Assembly: GCA_017380995.1 (NCBI GenBank) | Contig: JAFOCY010000168.1 | Location: 1-20,795, forward strand | Length of the DNA: 20,795 nt | Direction: 5' to 3' | DNA from: Oscillibacter sp. | GTDB lineage: Bacteria > Bacillota > Clostridia > Oscillospirales > Oscillospiraceae | Part shown: positions 6,107-12,991 of the stretch, in pieces | Position numbering within the stretch: position 1 is the stretch's first letter | Layout: each line of letters opens with the position of its first letter | Position numbers and translations under genes: made by a program | The notes under the pieces: generated by a model | Database searches by the model: none | Seen by the model: the letters and a program-made list of their open reading frames with translations, nothing else | Told to the model about the DNA's origin: nothing

Positions 6107-7027
6107 GTGGCAAATCTGAAAATCTCTGCCGCTCCCCATATTCACAGCGGCGCTTCCTCCAATCGGATCATGCTGGATGTGATTATCGCGCTGCTGCCTG
6201 CAACTGCCGCGGCGGTTGTGATCTTCGGCATGAAGTCCCTGAGCGTGCTGTTGTCCTGCGTGCTCACGGCTGTGATCGGTGAGGCTCTGTTCAACATCGT
6301 CTGCAAGAAAAAGCAGACCGTGGGTGATTTCAGCGCGGTTGTCACCGGCCTTCTGCTGGCCCTGAACCTCAGCACCAACGTTCCTGTCTGGCAGTGTGTG
6401 GTGGGTACCCTCTTTGCCATCATCTGCGTCAAGTGCATCTTCGGCGGTCTTGGCCGTAACTTCGCCAACCCCGCCATCACCGGCCGTGTCTTCATGCTGG
6501 TGGCCTTCTCCGCCGTTGCCGGCGGCGCCAACCCCACCATCGTGGATGTGGCCACCTCTGCAACTCCTCTGGAGCAGCTGGGTAAGGGTGAGACCGTGGA
6601 GCTGATGGACCTGTTCCTGGGCCTCCATGGCGGCGCCATCGGCGAGACCTGCATCCTTGCGCTGGTGATCGGTTTTGTGTACCTGCTGGTGCGTAAGGTC
6701 ATCACCTGGCATACTCCCGTGGTGTTTATTTCCACTGTGTTTGTGCTGTACATGGTCTTTACCGGTGATGTCCATATGGCTTTGAGCCAGATCCTGGCGG
6801 GCGGTCTTTTCATCGGCGCCATCTTCATGGCCACCGACTATGTGACCACCCCCATCACCACCCGCGGCCGCGTCGTCTTTGCCCTGGGCTGCGGCGTCAT
6901 CACCTTCATCATCCGTTATTTCTGTGCTTATCCCGAAGGCGTCTCCTTCTCCATCCTTATCATGAACATCCTGACCCCCTTCATTGAGAAGCTGACTGCC
7001 AAAGAACCCCTGGGAGGTGTGAAGTAA
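6107..7027 (+). CDS. rnfD: Rnf electron transport complex subunit RnfD
   Basis: RnfD (306 residues) is a polytopic membrane protein carrying a covalently attached FMN and, in known complexes, part of the ion-translocating path. Hydrophobic helices are visible throughout, with the family signature NLSTNVPVWQ, then GGLGRNFANPAI and the C-terminal FMATDYVTTPIT. The flavin attachment motif reads TSATPL with Thr153 as the acceptor expected to be modified by ApbE. The GTG start is supported by GGAGG (6092-6096). The stop codon overlaps the ATG of rnfG in TAATG, indicating translational coupling. Length and motifs are typical of the family, in contrast with RnfA and RnfE of this operon. Confidence 0.95.
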   Translation: MANLKISAAPHIHSGASSNRIMLDVIIALLPATAAAVVIFGMKSLSVLLSCVLTAVIGEALFNIVCKKKQTVGDFSAVVTGLLLALNLSTNVPVWQCVVGTLFAIICVKCIFGGLGRNFANPAITGRVFMLVAFSAVAGGANPTIVDVATSATPLEQLGKGETVELMDLFLGLHGGAIGETCILALVIGFVYLLVRKVITWHTPVVFISTVFVLYMVFTGDVHMALSQILAGGLFIGAIFMATDYVTTPITTRGRVVFALGCGVITFIIRYFCAYPEGVSFSILIMNILTPFIEKLTAKEPLGGVK

Positions 7028-8304
7028 TGAAAGATACCGGAAAGACGCTGGCCGTTCTGGCCGCGCTGTTCGCCGTGTTTACTGCGGCAATGTTCGGCCT
7101 GAATACTGTCACCGGCCCCATCATTGAGAGCAACAACTCCTCTGAGGCCTATGCGCCTTTGTTTGCCGTTATGCCCGAGGCTGAGGACTTCCAGGTCCTC
7201 TACATGGCTGATGGCAGCGTGGAGACCGCTCTTGTGGATGTCCCTGAGACCGTTCAGGCCATCTATCAGGAGACCTCCGGCCTGGGCTACGCCCTGAAGA
7301 TGTCCACCACCAAGGGCTATACCGGCGAGGCCATCGAACTGACCTTCGCCGTGGACGCAGAGGGCAAGATCTCCGGCATCCAGCTGGACGCCTATCCTGA
7401 GAGCAAGGACTTTGGTGCAGAATATCCCGGCACCTTCATTGGCCAGGACTCCACTCTGGCTGATATCCAGCTGGTGGCCGGCTGTACCTATTCTTCCGTT
7501 GCCTTCCGCGACGCTGTCGCCGACGGCATGGCTGCTCTGATCGCAAACAGCCTGATGGCTGAGGGCGTCAAGAGCAATGACCAGCTGCTGCTGGAGCTGG
7601 TACCCACTGCCCACACCGGCCTTGTCAATGATAAGGGTATCGCCCAGTACGAGGAGCTGGAGGGCGACGGTGCATCCATCCTCAAGATTCTGAAGGCTCC
7701 CAACAACTCCGGCTTCGGCTATCTGGTGCAGGAGGGCGACAGCGCCCTGCTGGCCGTGACCAATGCCAGCGGCAGCGTGAAGATCGTCAATGTTGACGGT
7801 GCAGATGTGACTGCCGATTTCGCCGGCGTTGCCGATACCGTCAAGGCCCATACCGAGGCCAACATTTCCGGCAACGTGGACAAGGACATGCAGAGAATGA
7901 ACATGCTGATGGCTGACGCCGTCATCACCCAGATCCCCGTGGGCGATGTGTTCAACTCCGTGACCAGCGCCTACAAGCTGGAAAAGGACGGCGCTGTTTA
8001 CTACGGCCTGGTTTCCAGAAGCTACGGCTATGGCAACGAAGTCATGGGCGTGTACTATGTGCTGGATGAGGCCGGTGCCATCGTGGCGATCCACGTGGAC
8101 GAGCTGATCTTCCATGCAGAGTACTTCTCTGACTATACCCTGGATCCCGCATCCTACAAGGATGGCTTCAAGGGCATGACCGCCGGTACCTGGAGCGACG
8201 ATGTGGCCCAGATCTCCGGCGCTACCATGACCAGCGACGCCATGAGAGTGGCTACCAAGGATATCTTTGATGCATTTGAAACCGTGAAGGGAGGCGCACA
8301 GTAA
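7027..8304 (+). CDS. rnfG: RnfG with two FMN-binding domains
   Basis: RnfG carries covalent FMN on the outer face of the membrane and relays electrons within Rnf. One N-terminal transmembrane helix (about residues 8-28) is followed by two FMN-binding domains. The product is 425 residues, about twice the usual ~200. The second domain has the standard attachment motif ISGATMTS with Thr400. The first has AGCTYSS, where the S-G-A-T motif has become A-G-C-T but the acceptor threonine (Thr154) and the following YSS remain. Whether ApbE modifies the first site is uncertain. The start and stop overlap the neighbours in TAATG, so synthesis is coupled to rnfD and rnfE. The enlarged form could hold two flavins in series; this is inference. 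Confidence 0.92.
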   Translation: MKDTGKTLAVLAALFAVFTAAMFGLNTVTGPIIESNNSSEAYAPLFAVMPEAEDFQVLYMADGSVETALVDVPETVQAIYQETSGLGYALKMSTTKGYTGEAIELTFAVDAEGKISGIQLDAYPESKDFGAEYPGTFIGQDSTLADIQLVAGCTYSSVAFRDAVADGMAALIANSLMAEGVKSNDQLLLELVPTAHTGLVNDKGIAQYEELEGDGASILKILKAPNNSGFGYLVQEGDSALLAVTNASGSVKIVNVDGADVTADFAGVADTVKAHTEANISGNVDKDMQRMNMLMADAVITQIPVGDVFNSVTSAYKLEKDGAVYYGLVSRSYGYGNEVMGVYYVLDEAGAIVAIHVDELIFHAEYFSDYTLDPASYKDGFKGMTAGTWSDDVAQISGATMTSDAMRVATKDIFDAFETVKGGAQ

Positions 8305-8948
8305 TGAAAAATCTGCGTAACGCAGTTACCGAGAATCCGATGATGGTTCTCTTCCTGGGCGCCTGCCCCGCCATGGGCGCCACGGCCACCGTGCTGGGCG
8401 CCGCAGGCATGGGCGTTGCCGTTCTTGTGGTGATGCTGCTGTCCGGCATGGTGATGACCGCTTTGAAGAAGGTCCTCCCCGCCAGCGGCCGCGTTCCCGC
8501 CTATGTTCTCACCATCGCCGGATTTGTCTCTATGACCCAGATGCTGATGAATGCATTCCTCCCCGATGTTTACAAGATGCTGGGCATCTATATCGCCGTG
8601 GCCGCAGTGGATCTGCTGATCTTCGGCACGGAGGAGTCCGCCGTGGAAGGCGGTGTGGGCACTGTGGTGTCTGCCAGCCTGAAAAACGGCCTGCGCTTCC
8701 TGATCATTCTGGTGGTCATGGGCGTTGTTCGTGAGGCGCTGGGCAGTGCCAGCATCGCCGGTAAGGACATCGCCTTCCTCACCGCTTACCGCATCCCCGT
8801 GCTGGCCATGGCTCCCGGCGGTTTCCTGGTCTACAGCTTTACGGCTGCGGTTTGCAGCAAGCTCTGGGCCGCGGAAAAGCTGGAGGGCGAAGGCGCTGCC
8901 TGCGCTGCCACCGGCATCGCTGAATACAATGAGGAGGCTGCACAGTAA
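8304..8948 (+). CDS. rnfE: RnfE-like membrane subunit lacking one cluster cysteine
   Basis: This 214-residue polytopic protein is the RnfE/NqrD homologue. In characterised Rnf and Nqr, RnfE and RnfA each give two cysteines to a [2Fe-2S] cluster in the middle of the membrane. Here the first is kept (LGACPAMG, Cys21). The second, normally in an N-C-x-x-x-G-R-A-E-A motif after LGIFIPL, is lost: the matching stretch is LGIYIAVAAVDLLIFGTEES, so Asn-Cys reads Asp103-Leu104. Other landmarks (MTQMLMNAFLPDVYK, APGGFLV) are conserved. The C-terminus is extended and Glu/Ala-rich. It is coupled to rnfG and rnfA by TAATG overlaps. The family call is firm; its electron-carrying role is doubtful given the missing ligand. 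Confidence 0.9.
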   Translation: MKNLRNAVTENPMMVLFLGACPAMGATATVLGAAGMGVAVLVVMLLSGMVMTALKKVLPASGRVPAYVLTIAGFVSMTQMLMNAFLPDVYKMLGIYIAVAAVDLLIFGTEESAVEGGVGTVVSASLKNGLRFLIILVVMGVVREALGSASIAGKDIAFLTAYRIPVLAMAPGGFLVYSFTAAVCSKLWAAEKLEGEGAACAATGIAEYNEEAAQ

Positions 8949-9505
8949 TGGAAAACACGATCTTTGCGATCCTGCTCAGCGGTATCCTGCTGAATAACTG
9001 CACGCTGCAGAGCTATCTGGGCATTACTACCCTTCTGGGCTATTCTGAGAGCACCAAAAAGGCTGCTGTGATGGGCGGTGCCGTCACCCTGGTGACCACC
9101 CTCTCCGCCGCTGCAGCCTGGGCCGTGGATCACTTTGTCCTGGCACCTTTTGGCCTGGAGTACCTGCAGACTCTGGTGTTTGTCACCATCATTCTGGCTG
9201 TTTCCTACCTCGCCGGTGCTGCTGCCAAGTCTTCCGCACAGAAGGCTCTGGGCGTCTGGTTCCCCCTGATTGTCCTCAACAGCGCCGTTCTGGGTGTTGC
9301 TGTGAACAATGCCGCTGCCGGCTACAGCTTCCTTGAGGCTGTGGTTTCCGCCCTGGCTTCCGGCCTGGGCTTCCTGCTGGCCGTGGTGGTGTTCTCCGGC
9401 GTGTGCACCAGAATTGAAAACCAGTATGTGCCCCGTGCGTTCCGGGGCCTGCCCGTACAGCTGATGGTCGCCTGCATCATCGCCCTGGCCCTGTACGCAT
9501 TCTGA
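8948..9505 (+). CDS. rnfA: RnfA-like membrane subunit lacking both cluster cysteines
   Basis: This 185-residue polytopic protein is the RnfA/NqrE homologue (FGLEYLQTLVFV, ALGVWFPLIVLNSAVLGVA, ASGLGFLLAVVVFSGV and AFRGLPVQL are typical). Canonical RnfA has L-G-x-C-P-F near residue 25 and N-C-A-V-L-G-V-A near 110. Here these are LGITTLLG (Thr27) and NSAVLGVA (Ser112), so both ligands of the intramembrane [2Fe-2S] cluster are gone. A cysteine at position 18 (LLNNCTLQ) is new and could be a partial substitute, but the second site has none. The gene starts in the stop codon of rnfE. No rnfB follows: the next gene is a NusG-II domain protein one base after the stop. Confidence 0.9.
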   Translation: MENTIFAILLSGILLNNCTLQSYLGITTLLGYSESTKKAAVMGGAVTLVTTLSAAAAWAVDHFVLAPFGLEYLQTLVFVTIILAVSYLAGAAAKSSAQKALGVWFPLIVLNSAVLGVAVNNAAAGYSFLEAVVSALASGLGFLLAVVVFSGVCTRIENQYVPRAFRGLPVQLMVACIIALALYAF

Positions 9506-9506
9506 T

Positions 9507-9875
9507 ATGGAGCGGGACAGGAAAAAGCACTGGGACCTGCTGCTGATCGGAGGATGCCTCCTCCTCTCTGCCATTCTCTTTACCTTCTCTTATCTTACCA
9601 GCGGGGAAGGCGCCGGCGTGATCGTCCGGGTGAATGGGGAAGAGGTGGAGCGGTACAGCCTGTATGATAACGGCACCTACGAACTCAACGGCGGGACCAA
9701 CACACTGGTCATTGAAAACGGCGCTGCCTGGCTCAGCCACGCGGACTGCCCGGATTCCCTCTGTGTCAAGCAGGGTAAGATCCGCTCCAATGGACAGGTC
9801 ATCACGTGCCTGCCCAATAAACTCACCGTCACCGTCTACGGAAGCGAAGAGAGCGAAGTAGATCTGATTAGCTGA
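9507..9875 (+). CDS. NusG domain II-containing membrane-anchored protein
   Basis: This 122-residue protein has a single N-terminal transmembrane helix (about 10-30) and an extracytoplasmic NusG_II-type beta domain. The family signature is clear: SHADCPDSLCVKQGKI (Cys81, Cys86) and VITCLPNKLTV (Cys101). Proteins of this family are often encoded beside Gx-transporter, ApbE and polyprenyl-synthase genes linked to flavin-based or quinone-based electron transfer; the molecular role is unknown. The gene begins one base after rnfA and its product is followed 18 bases later by the Gx-transporter gene. Codons are less biased than in the rnf genes. The cysteines could bind a metal or form a disulphide; this is not shown by the sequence. 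Confidence 0.9.
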   Translation: MERDRKKHWDLLLIGGCLLLSAILFTFSYLTSGEGAGVIVRVNGEEVERYSLYDNGTYELNGGTNTLVIENGAAWLSHADCPDSLCVKQGKIRSNGQVITCLPNKLTVTVYGSEESEVDLIS

Positions 9876-9893
9876 ATAAACGGAGAAAAACGC

Positions 9894-10385
9894 ATGAAAG
9901 CATCCAAACTGAGCATTTTATCCCTGAGTGTGAGCCTTGCGATGATCCTTTCCTTTGTGGAAAGCCAGATCCCTCCCCTGGTGGCCATTCCGGGCGTGAA
10001 GATGGGTCTTGCCAACATCGCGGTTGTGTTCGCGCTGTATAAAATGGGGTGGAAATACGCTGCGGTGATTTCCGGTGTGCGTGTGTTTCTGGTGGGATTG
10101 CTGTTTGGCAGTGCTGTGAGCCTGCTTTACAGTACGGCGGGCGCCGTGGTCAGCTTCTTGTGCATGGTGCTTTTGAAAAAGACAGGGCGCTTTTCCTACA
10201 CTGCGGTCTCTGTTGCCGGCGGTGTGATGCACAACATGGGGCAGATCGCCATGGCCTGCATCCTCATGAGCACCAATATTCTCAAGTACTATGCGCCCTT
10301 CCTGATCCTCAGCGGCACTTTGGCGGGAATCGTCATTGGCTTGCTGTCCGCTGTCCTGGTCAAGCGCATCAACGTGAAAGTATGA
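9894..10385 (+). CDS. Gx transporter / heptaprenyl diphosphate synthase component I-like membrane protein
   Basis: This 163-residue very hydrophobic protein has about five transmembrane helices and matches the Hpre_diP_synt_I / Gx transporter family (ESQIPPLVAIPGVKMGLANI, FGSAVSLLYSTAG, GGVMHNMGQIAMA). Members are distantly like ECF transporter S components and often sit beside NusG_II proteins and prenyl synthases. A real prenyl synthase activity is unlikely, since no aspartate-rich catalytic motif is present. It may transport a small precursor needed for flavin- or quinone-linked electron transfer (inference). GGAG lies 9 bases before ATG 9894. It is the last gene before a strong terminator, and it closes the rnf operon where rnfB would be expected. 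Confidence 0.88.
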   Translation: MKASKLSILSLSVSLAMILSFVESQIPPLVAIPGVKMGLANIAVVFALYKMGWKYAAVISGVRVFLVGLLFGSAVSLLYSTAGAVVSFLCMVLLKKTGRFSYTAVSVAGGVMHNMGQIAMACILMSTNILKYYAPFLILSGTLAGIVIGLLSAVLVKRINVKV

Positions 10386-10389
10386 TACG

Positions 10390-10432
10390 ATACCCCCGGT
10401 TTTTCATCATCGAAAAACCGGGGGTATTTGTT
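10390..10432 (+). terminator. Strong terminator of the rnf operon
   Basis: A perfect 16-bp stem (arms 10390-10405 and 10412-10427, ATACCCCCGGTTTTTC on the left) with a 6-base loop begins 4 bases after the Gx-transporter stop and leads into TTTGTTT. The A/T-run ends of the stem also allow function in the opposite direction. Confidence 0.9.
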
Positions 10433-10440
10433 TGGCAGCG

Positions 10441-10487
10441 GAAAAGTCCCTGCTGTGCAGCATTTCGCTGCGCAGCAGGGACTTTTC
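10441..10487. terminator. Second hairpin between the convergent operons
   Basis: The arms 10441-10461 and 10467-10487 form a 21-bp stem with one G-U pair and a 5-base loop ATTTC. Each arm ends in GAAAAG/CTTTTC, so U-rich ends arise on both strands. It lies 16 bases beyond the stop codon of the phosphopantetheinyl transferase and probably terminates the reverse-strand NRPS operon, backing up the terminator next to it. Confidence 0.8.
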
Positions 10488-10502
10488 ATATTCAGCATAT
10501 TT

Positions 10503-11060
10503 TCAGGGGGAAAGGGAAGAAAACCGGACCTCTCCCATGGTTTTTGTGCACAGGCAAAGGCTGTACTCCGGGGCAAAGGGGAGCAGTTGCAGCTGCGCCC
10601 CTTCCATCACCGGAAATTCCCCGGTGGGGGAGACCAGGGAAAAAGAGGCGGGATCATCATAAAAACCGCGGCCGGTGTACTTGACCCAGCTTTCCTTGGC
10701 GCACCAGAGCTCAAAAAAGCGGCGGTAATCCTCCCGGGATAAAAACGCATCCTCCCATGGGTGGAAAAAGCGGCGGGAGAGAACTGCCGGTGCGGCGTGG
10801 GAGCGGTGGATCTGCAGGTCCAGCCCCAGGGGAGCGGAGGAAAAACCGCAGAGCCACCAGTCTTGGCTGTGGGAAATGGAAAAATGAAGATCCGGGCGGA
10901 GGGAAAAGGAGGGTTTTCCCCAGGGATTGGTCTCCAGAGGGCCCAGTTCCTCGGCCGAGAGGCCGGAGAAGACCCCGGCGGAGCGGTACAGCAGGGCGTG
11001 AGACTGCCTGTCCTCTTCCGGGGACAGGCAGTAAAAGATGGTCACAGCGGGACCCGCCAT
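10503..11060 (-). CDS. Sfp-type 4'-phosphopantetheinyl transferase
   Basis: The enzyme moves the phosphopantetheine arm of CoA to a serine of carrier proteins, here presumably the free ACP and the NRPS carrier domain. The 185-residue protein shows GKPSF followed by HFSISHS (59-65), then LGLDLQI (79-84) and LWCAKESWVKYTGRG (118-132), the three family motifs. The metal-binding D-x-E is D81-x-Q83, a variant also found in other family members, with Glu123 of KES kept. I place the start at ATG 11060 because GGAG lies 8 bases upstream. A GTG at 11066 overlapping the ACP stop is possible but only 2 bases from that site. It is the last gene of the reverse operon, a usual place for a cluster-dedicated PPTase. 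Confidence 0.93.
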   Translation of the reverse strand: MAGPAVTIFYCLSPEEDRQSHALLYRSAGVFSGLSAEELGPLETNPWGKPSFSLRPDLHFSISHSQDWWLCGFSSAPLGLDLQIHRSHAAPAVLSRRFFHPWEDAFLSREDYRRFFELWCAKESWVKYTGRGFYDDPASFSLVSPTGEFPVMEGAQLQLLPFAPEYSLCLCTKTMGEVRFSSLSP

Positions 11061-11062
11061 GG

Positions 11063-11293
11063 TCACGGCTCCGTAAAGCCCTTCTGGGCAAGGTAGGCGA
11101 TCACGTCTTTTACCTGGTGGAGCTGCCAGACTTCGCGGGTGGGGATGCTGGTATCAAAATGCTCTTCAAAAGCGCTGATGATGTTCATCACATCAAAGGA
11201 ATTGAGGGCCAGATCCTGCACAAAGTCGGTTTCATAGGTGATGCCGGATTTTCCGGTCACATCGTAGATGATATCTTGGATCAGTTGCAGCAT
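11063..11293 (-). CDS. Free-standing acyl carrier protein
   Basis: This 76-residue acidic, helical protein has the carrier motif DLALNSFDVMNI, with Ser32 as the phosphopantetheine site; the usual D-S-L is N-S-F. It follows the acyl-AMP ligase gene by 17 bases and directly precedes the PPTase, so it probably receives the acyl group activated by the ligase and hands it to the NRPS. AGGAG lies 8 bases before the ATG. It is unlikely to be the fatty-acid ACP of the cell, given the variant motif and its location. Confidence 0.93.
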   Translation of the reverse strand: MLQLIQDIIYDVTGKSGITYETDFVQDLALNSFDVMNIISAFEEHFDTSIPTREVWQLHQVKDVIAYLAQKGFTEP

Positions 11294-11310
11294 GATGGAT
11301 TCTCCTTTTG

Positions 11311-12975
11311 TCAGTTGCCGTGGCGCTTGATCTTCTTCGTGCCGGTCTTGTTGAATTCTTTCTCCCGGATGTTCACCAGCTGGATCTGCTGGTAAGTGGG
11401 GAGGGTGTTGTTGATCTTATCCACCTCGTGCTGGAGGTGCTCCAGGATCTCGTAGGAGGAAAGACCTTCCGTGCGCTGGGGGTCGGGATAGATGCTGGCG
11501 GTGAGCTTCACATCGTCTGCAAACACGCCGTTGGCGGTGCCGGTGACCAGGACTTCCTTGACCATGGGGATGGAGGAGATCAGTTCCTCCAGCTTTTCGG
11601 GGGAGACCTTTTTGCCGTTTTTGAAGACGATCAGGTTCTTCTTGCGGCCGGTGAGGAAGAGGAAACCGTCCTTATCCAGATACCCCAGGTCACCGGTTTT
11701 GAACCAGCCGTCCGAGGTCAGGGCCTGGGCGGTCTCTTCCGGATTGTTGTAGTATCCCTGCATTACAGAGGGGCCACGGGCCCAGACTTCGCCCTCCTCG
11801 ATGCGCAGCTCCACAGTGGGCAGGGGGCGGCCTACGGAGCCCAGCTTGTTGTCGTAGTTGCAGTTGACGGAGATCAGCGGGCAGCACTCGGTGATGCCAT
11901 AGCCCTGGAGCACCTGGATGCCCAGAAGCTCAAACTCCTCGGCAATTTCCTTGCTCAGGTGGGCGCCGCCGCAGATGATGAGCCGCAAAGAGCCGCAGAT
12001 CTTTTCCCGCAGGGCGTCAAAGGTTTTGAAGTTGGCGGGAAGGTGGAATTTCTTGCATACGGAGGCAGCCTGGATCAGCTTTTTCAGAGACTCGGCCTTT
12101 CCTGCCTTTTCCACCCCCAGCCACAGCTGGTTGTGGATGGCCTCCAGCATCAGGGGGACCGTCAGCATGGAATCCGGGGAAGAGAGCTGCAGGTCCCGCA
12201 TGGTGGTCTTCAGGTCGCCGTTGATATACAGGTGGCAGCCTCGCAGGAAGCTGTTGAGCACGGCGGTATTGAAGCCGTAGGCGTGGTAGAAGGGGAGGGA
12301 GCAGAAGACCCGCTCGTAAAGACGGACATAGGTGCCGGTATCGCAGATGTTCTGCATGATGGCGCCTTGGCTGAGCAGGACCATTTTAGACTGGCTGGTG
12401 GTGCCGGAGGTGAAGACGATCTCGGCAGTCTGGCTGGGGTCGGTCTGGGGGAAGGCAGAGACTTCCTTCTGTGCACCGGCTGCGTAGAGATCCTCCAGCA
12501 TTTCTACGCCTGCTTCCGTGGTTTTGGATCCCATCAGGATCATGCCGGATACCTGTCCGTCCTGAAGCAGGGGCAGGCAGATAGGAAGGAAGGTGCCGGA
12601 GAGGAACAGCAGACGGCAATCGCTGCGCCGGACCATATCCCGGATGCTTTCATCGGACTGCTCGGTATCTACATACACGGCCACGTATCCGCAGGAGATA
12701 ACGGCAAGGGCGGTGATGATCCAGTCAGCCGTATTCTCACCGATCAGCGCAATGTGGGAGCCGGTGGGGAGTTTCTTTTCCAGAAGCATATTGCGCAGGG
12801 CGCTGACCTTGTCTGTCAGCTCCTTGTAGCTCAGCGTTTTTTCCTCCTTGCGGCGGGTGAACCAGGAAAGGGCCGGACGGGGACCGTAAAGACGGGCGAT
12901 ACCTTCCAGGAATTCCGGAAAGGTGTGGAAAATGGGAACGGAAAAATCTTCTTTTCGATCAAGTGTTTTTCTCAT
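11311..12975 (-). CDS. AMP-dependent acyl-CoA synthetase/ligase, probable acyl-ACP loading enzyme
   Basis: The 554-residue ANL-superfamily enzyme activates a carboxylic acid as acyl-AMP and transfers it to a thiol, here probably that of the adjacent ACP. Core motifs are all present: the phosphate loop IVFTSGTTSQSKMVLLS, QGYGITECCPL, the FKTGDLGYLD aspartate, GRKKNLIVFKNGKKVSPE (hinge), and the C-terminal lysine in FNKTGTKKIK. It resembles long-chain acyl-CoA synthetases (FadD-like) rather than amino-acid adenylation domains. The substrate cannot be read; a fatty or aryl acid is plausible. AGGAGGT lies 6 bases before the ATG. The phosphate loop has SQSK where most family members have T-G-x-P-K. 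Its place between a response regulator and the ACP gene points to a role in starting the NRPS product with an acyl cap. Confidence 0.92.
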   Translation of the reverse strand: MRKTLDRKEDFSVPIFHTFPEFLEGIARLYGPRPALSWFTRRKEEKTLSYKELTDKVSALRNMLLEKKLPTGSHIALIGENTADWIITALAVISCGYVAVYVDTEQSDESIRDMVRRSDCRLLFLSGTFLPICLPLLQDGQVSGMILMGSKTTEAGVEMLEDLYAAGAQKEVSAFPQTDPSQTAEIVFTSGTTSQSKMVLLSQGAIMQNICDTGTYVRLYERVFCSLPFYHAYGFNTAVLNSFLRGCHLYINGDLKTTMRDLQLSSPDSMLTVPLMLEAIHNQLWLGVEKAGKAESLKKLIQAASVCKKFHLPANFKTFDALREKICGSLRLIICGGAHLSKEIAEEFELLGIQVLQGYGITECCPLISVNCNYDNKLGSVGRPLPTVELRIEEGEVWARGPSVMQGYYNNPEETAQALTSDGWFKTGDLGYLDKDGFLFLTGRKKNLIVFKNGKKVSPEKLEELISSIPMVKEVLVTGTANGVFADDVKLTASIYPDPQRTEGLSSYEILEHLQHEVDKINNTLPTYQQIQLVNIREKEFNKTGTKKIKRHGN

Positions 12976-12991
12976 CTTAGACCTCCTGCGC

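Noticed and set aside
4724..6775. A 683-codon open frame on the reverse strand across rnfC and rnfD
   Set aside because: It is rich in His, Gly, Asp and Gln in low-complexity order, has no recognisable domain or ribosome site, and is the mirror of the strongly codon-biased rnf genes.
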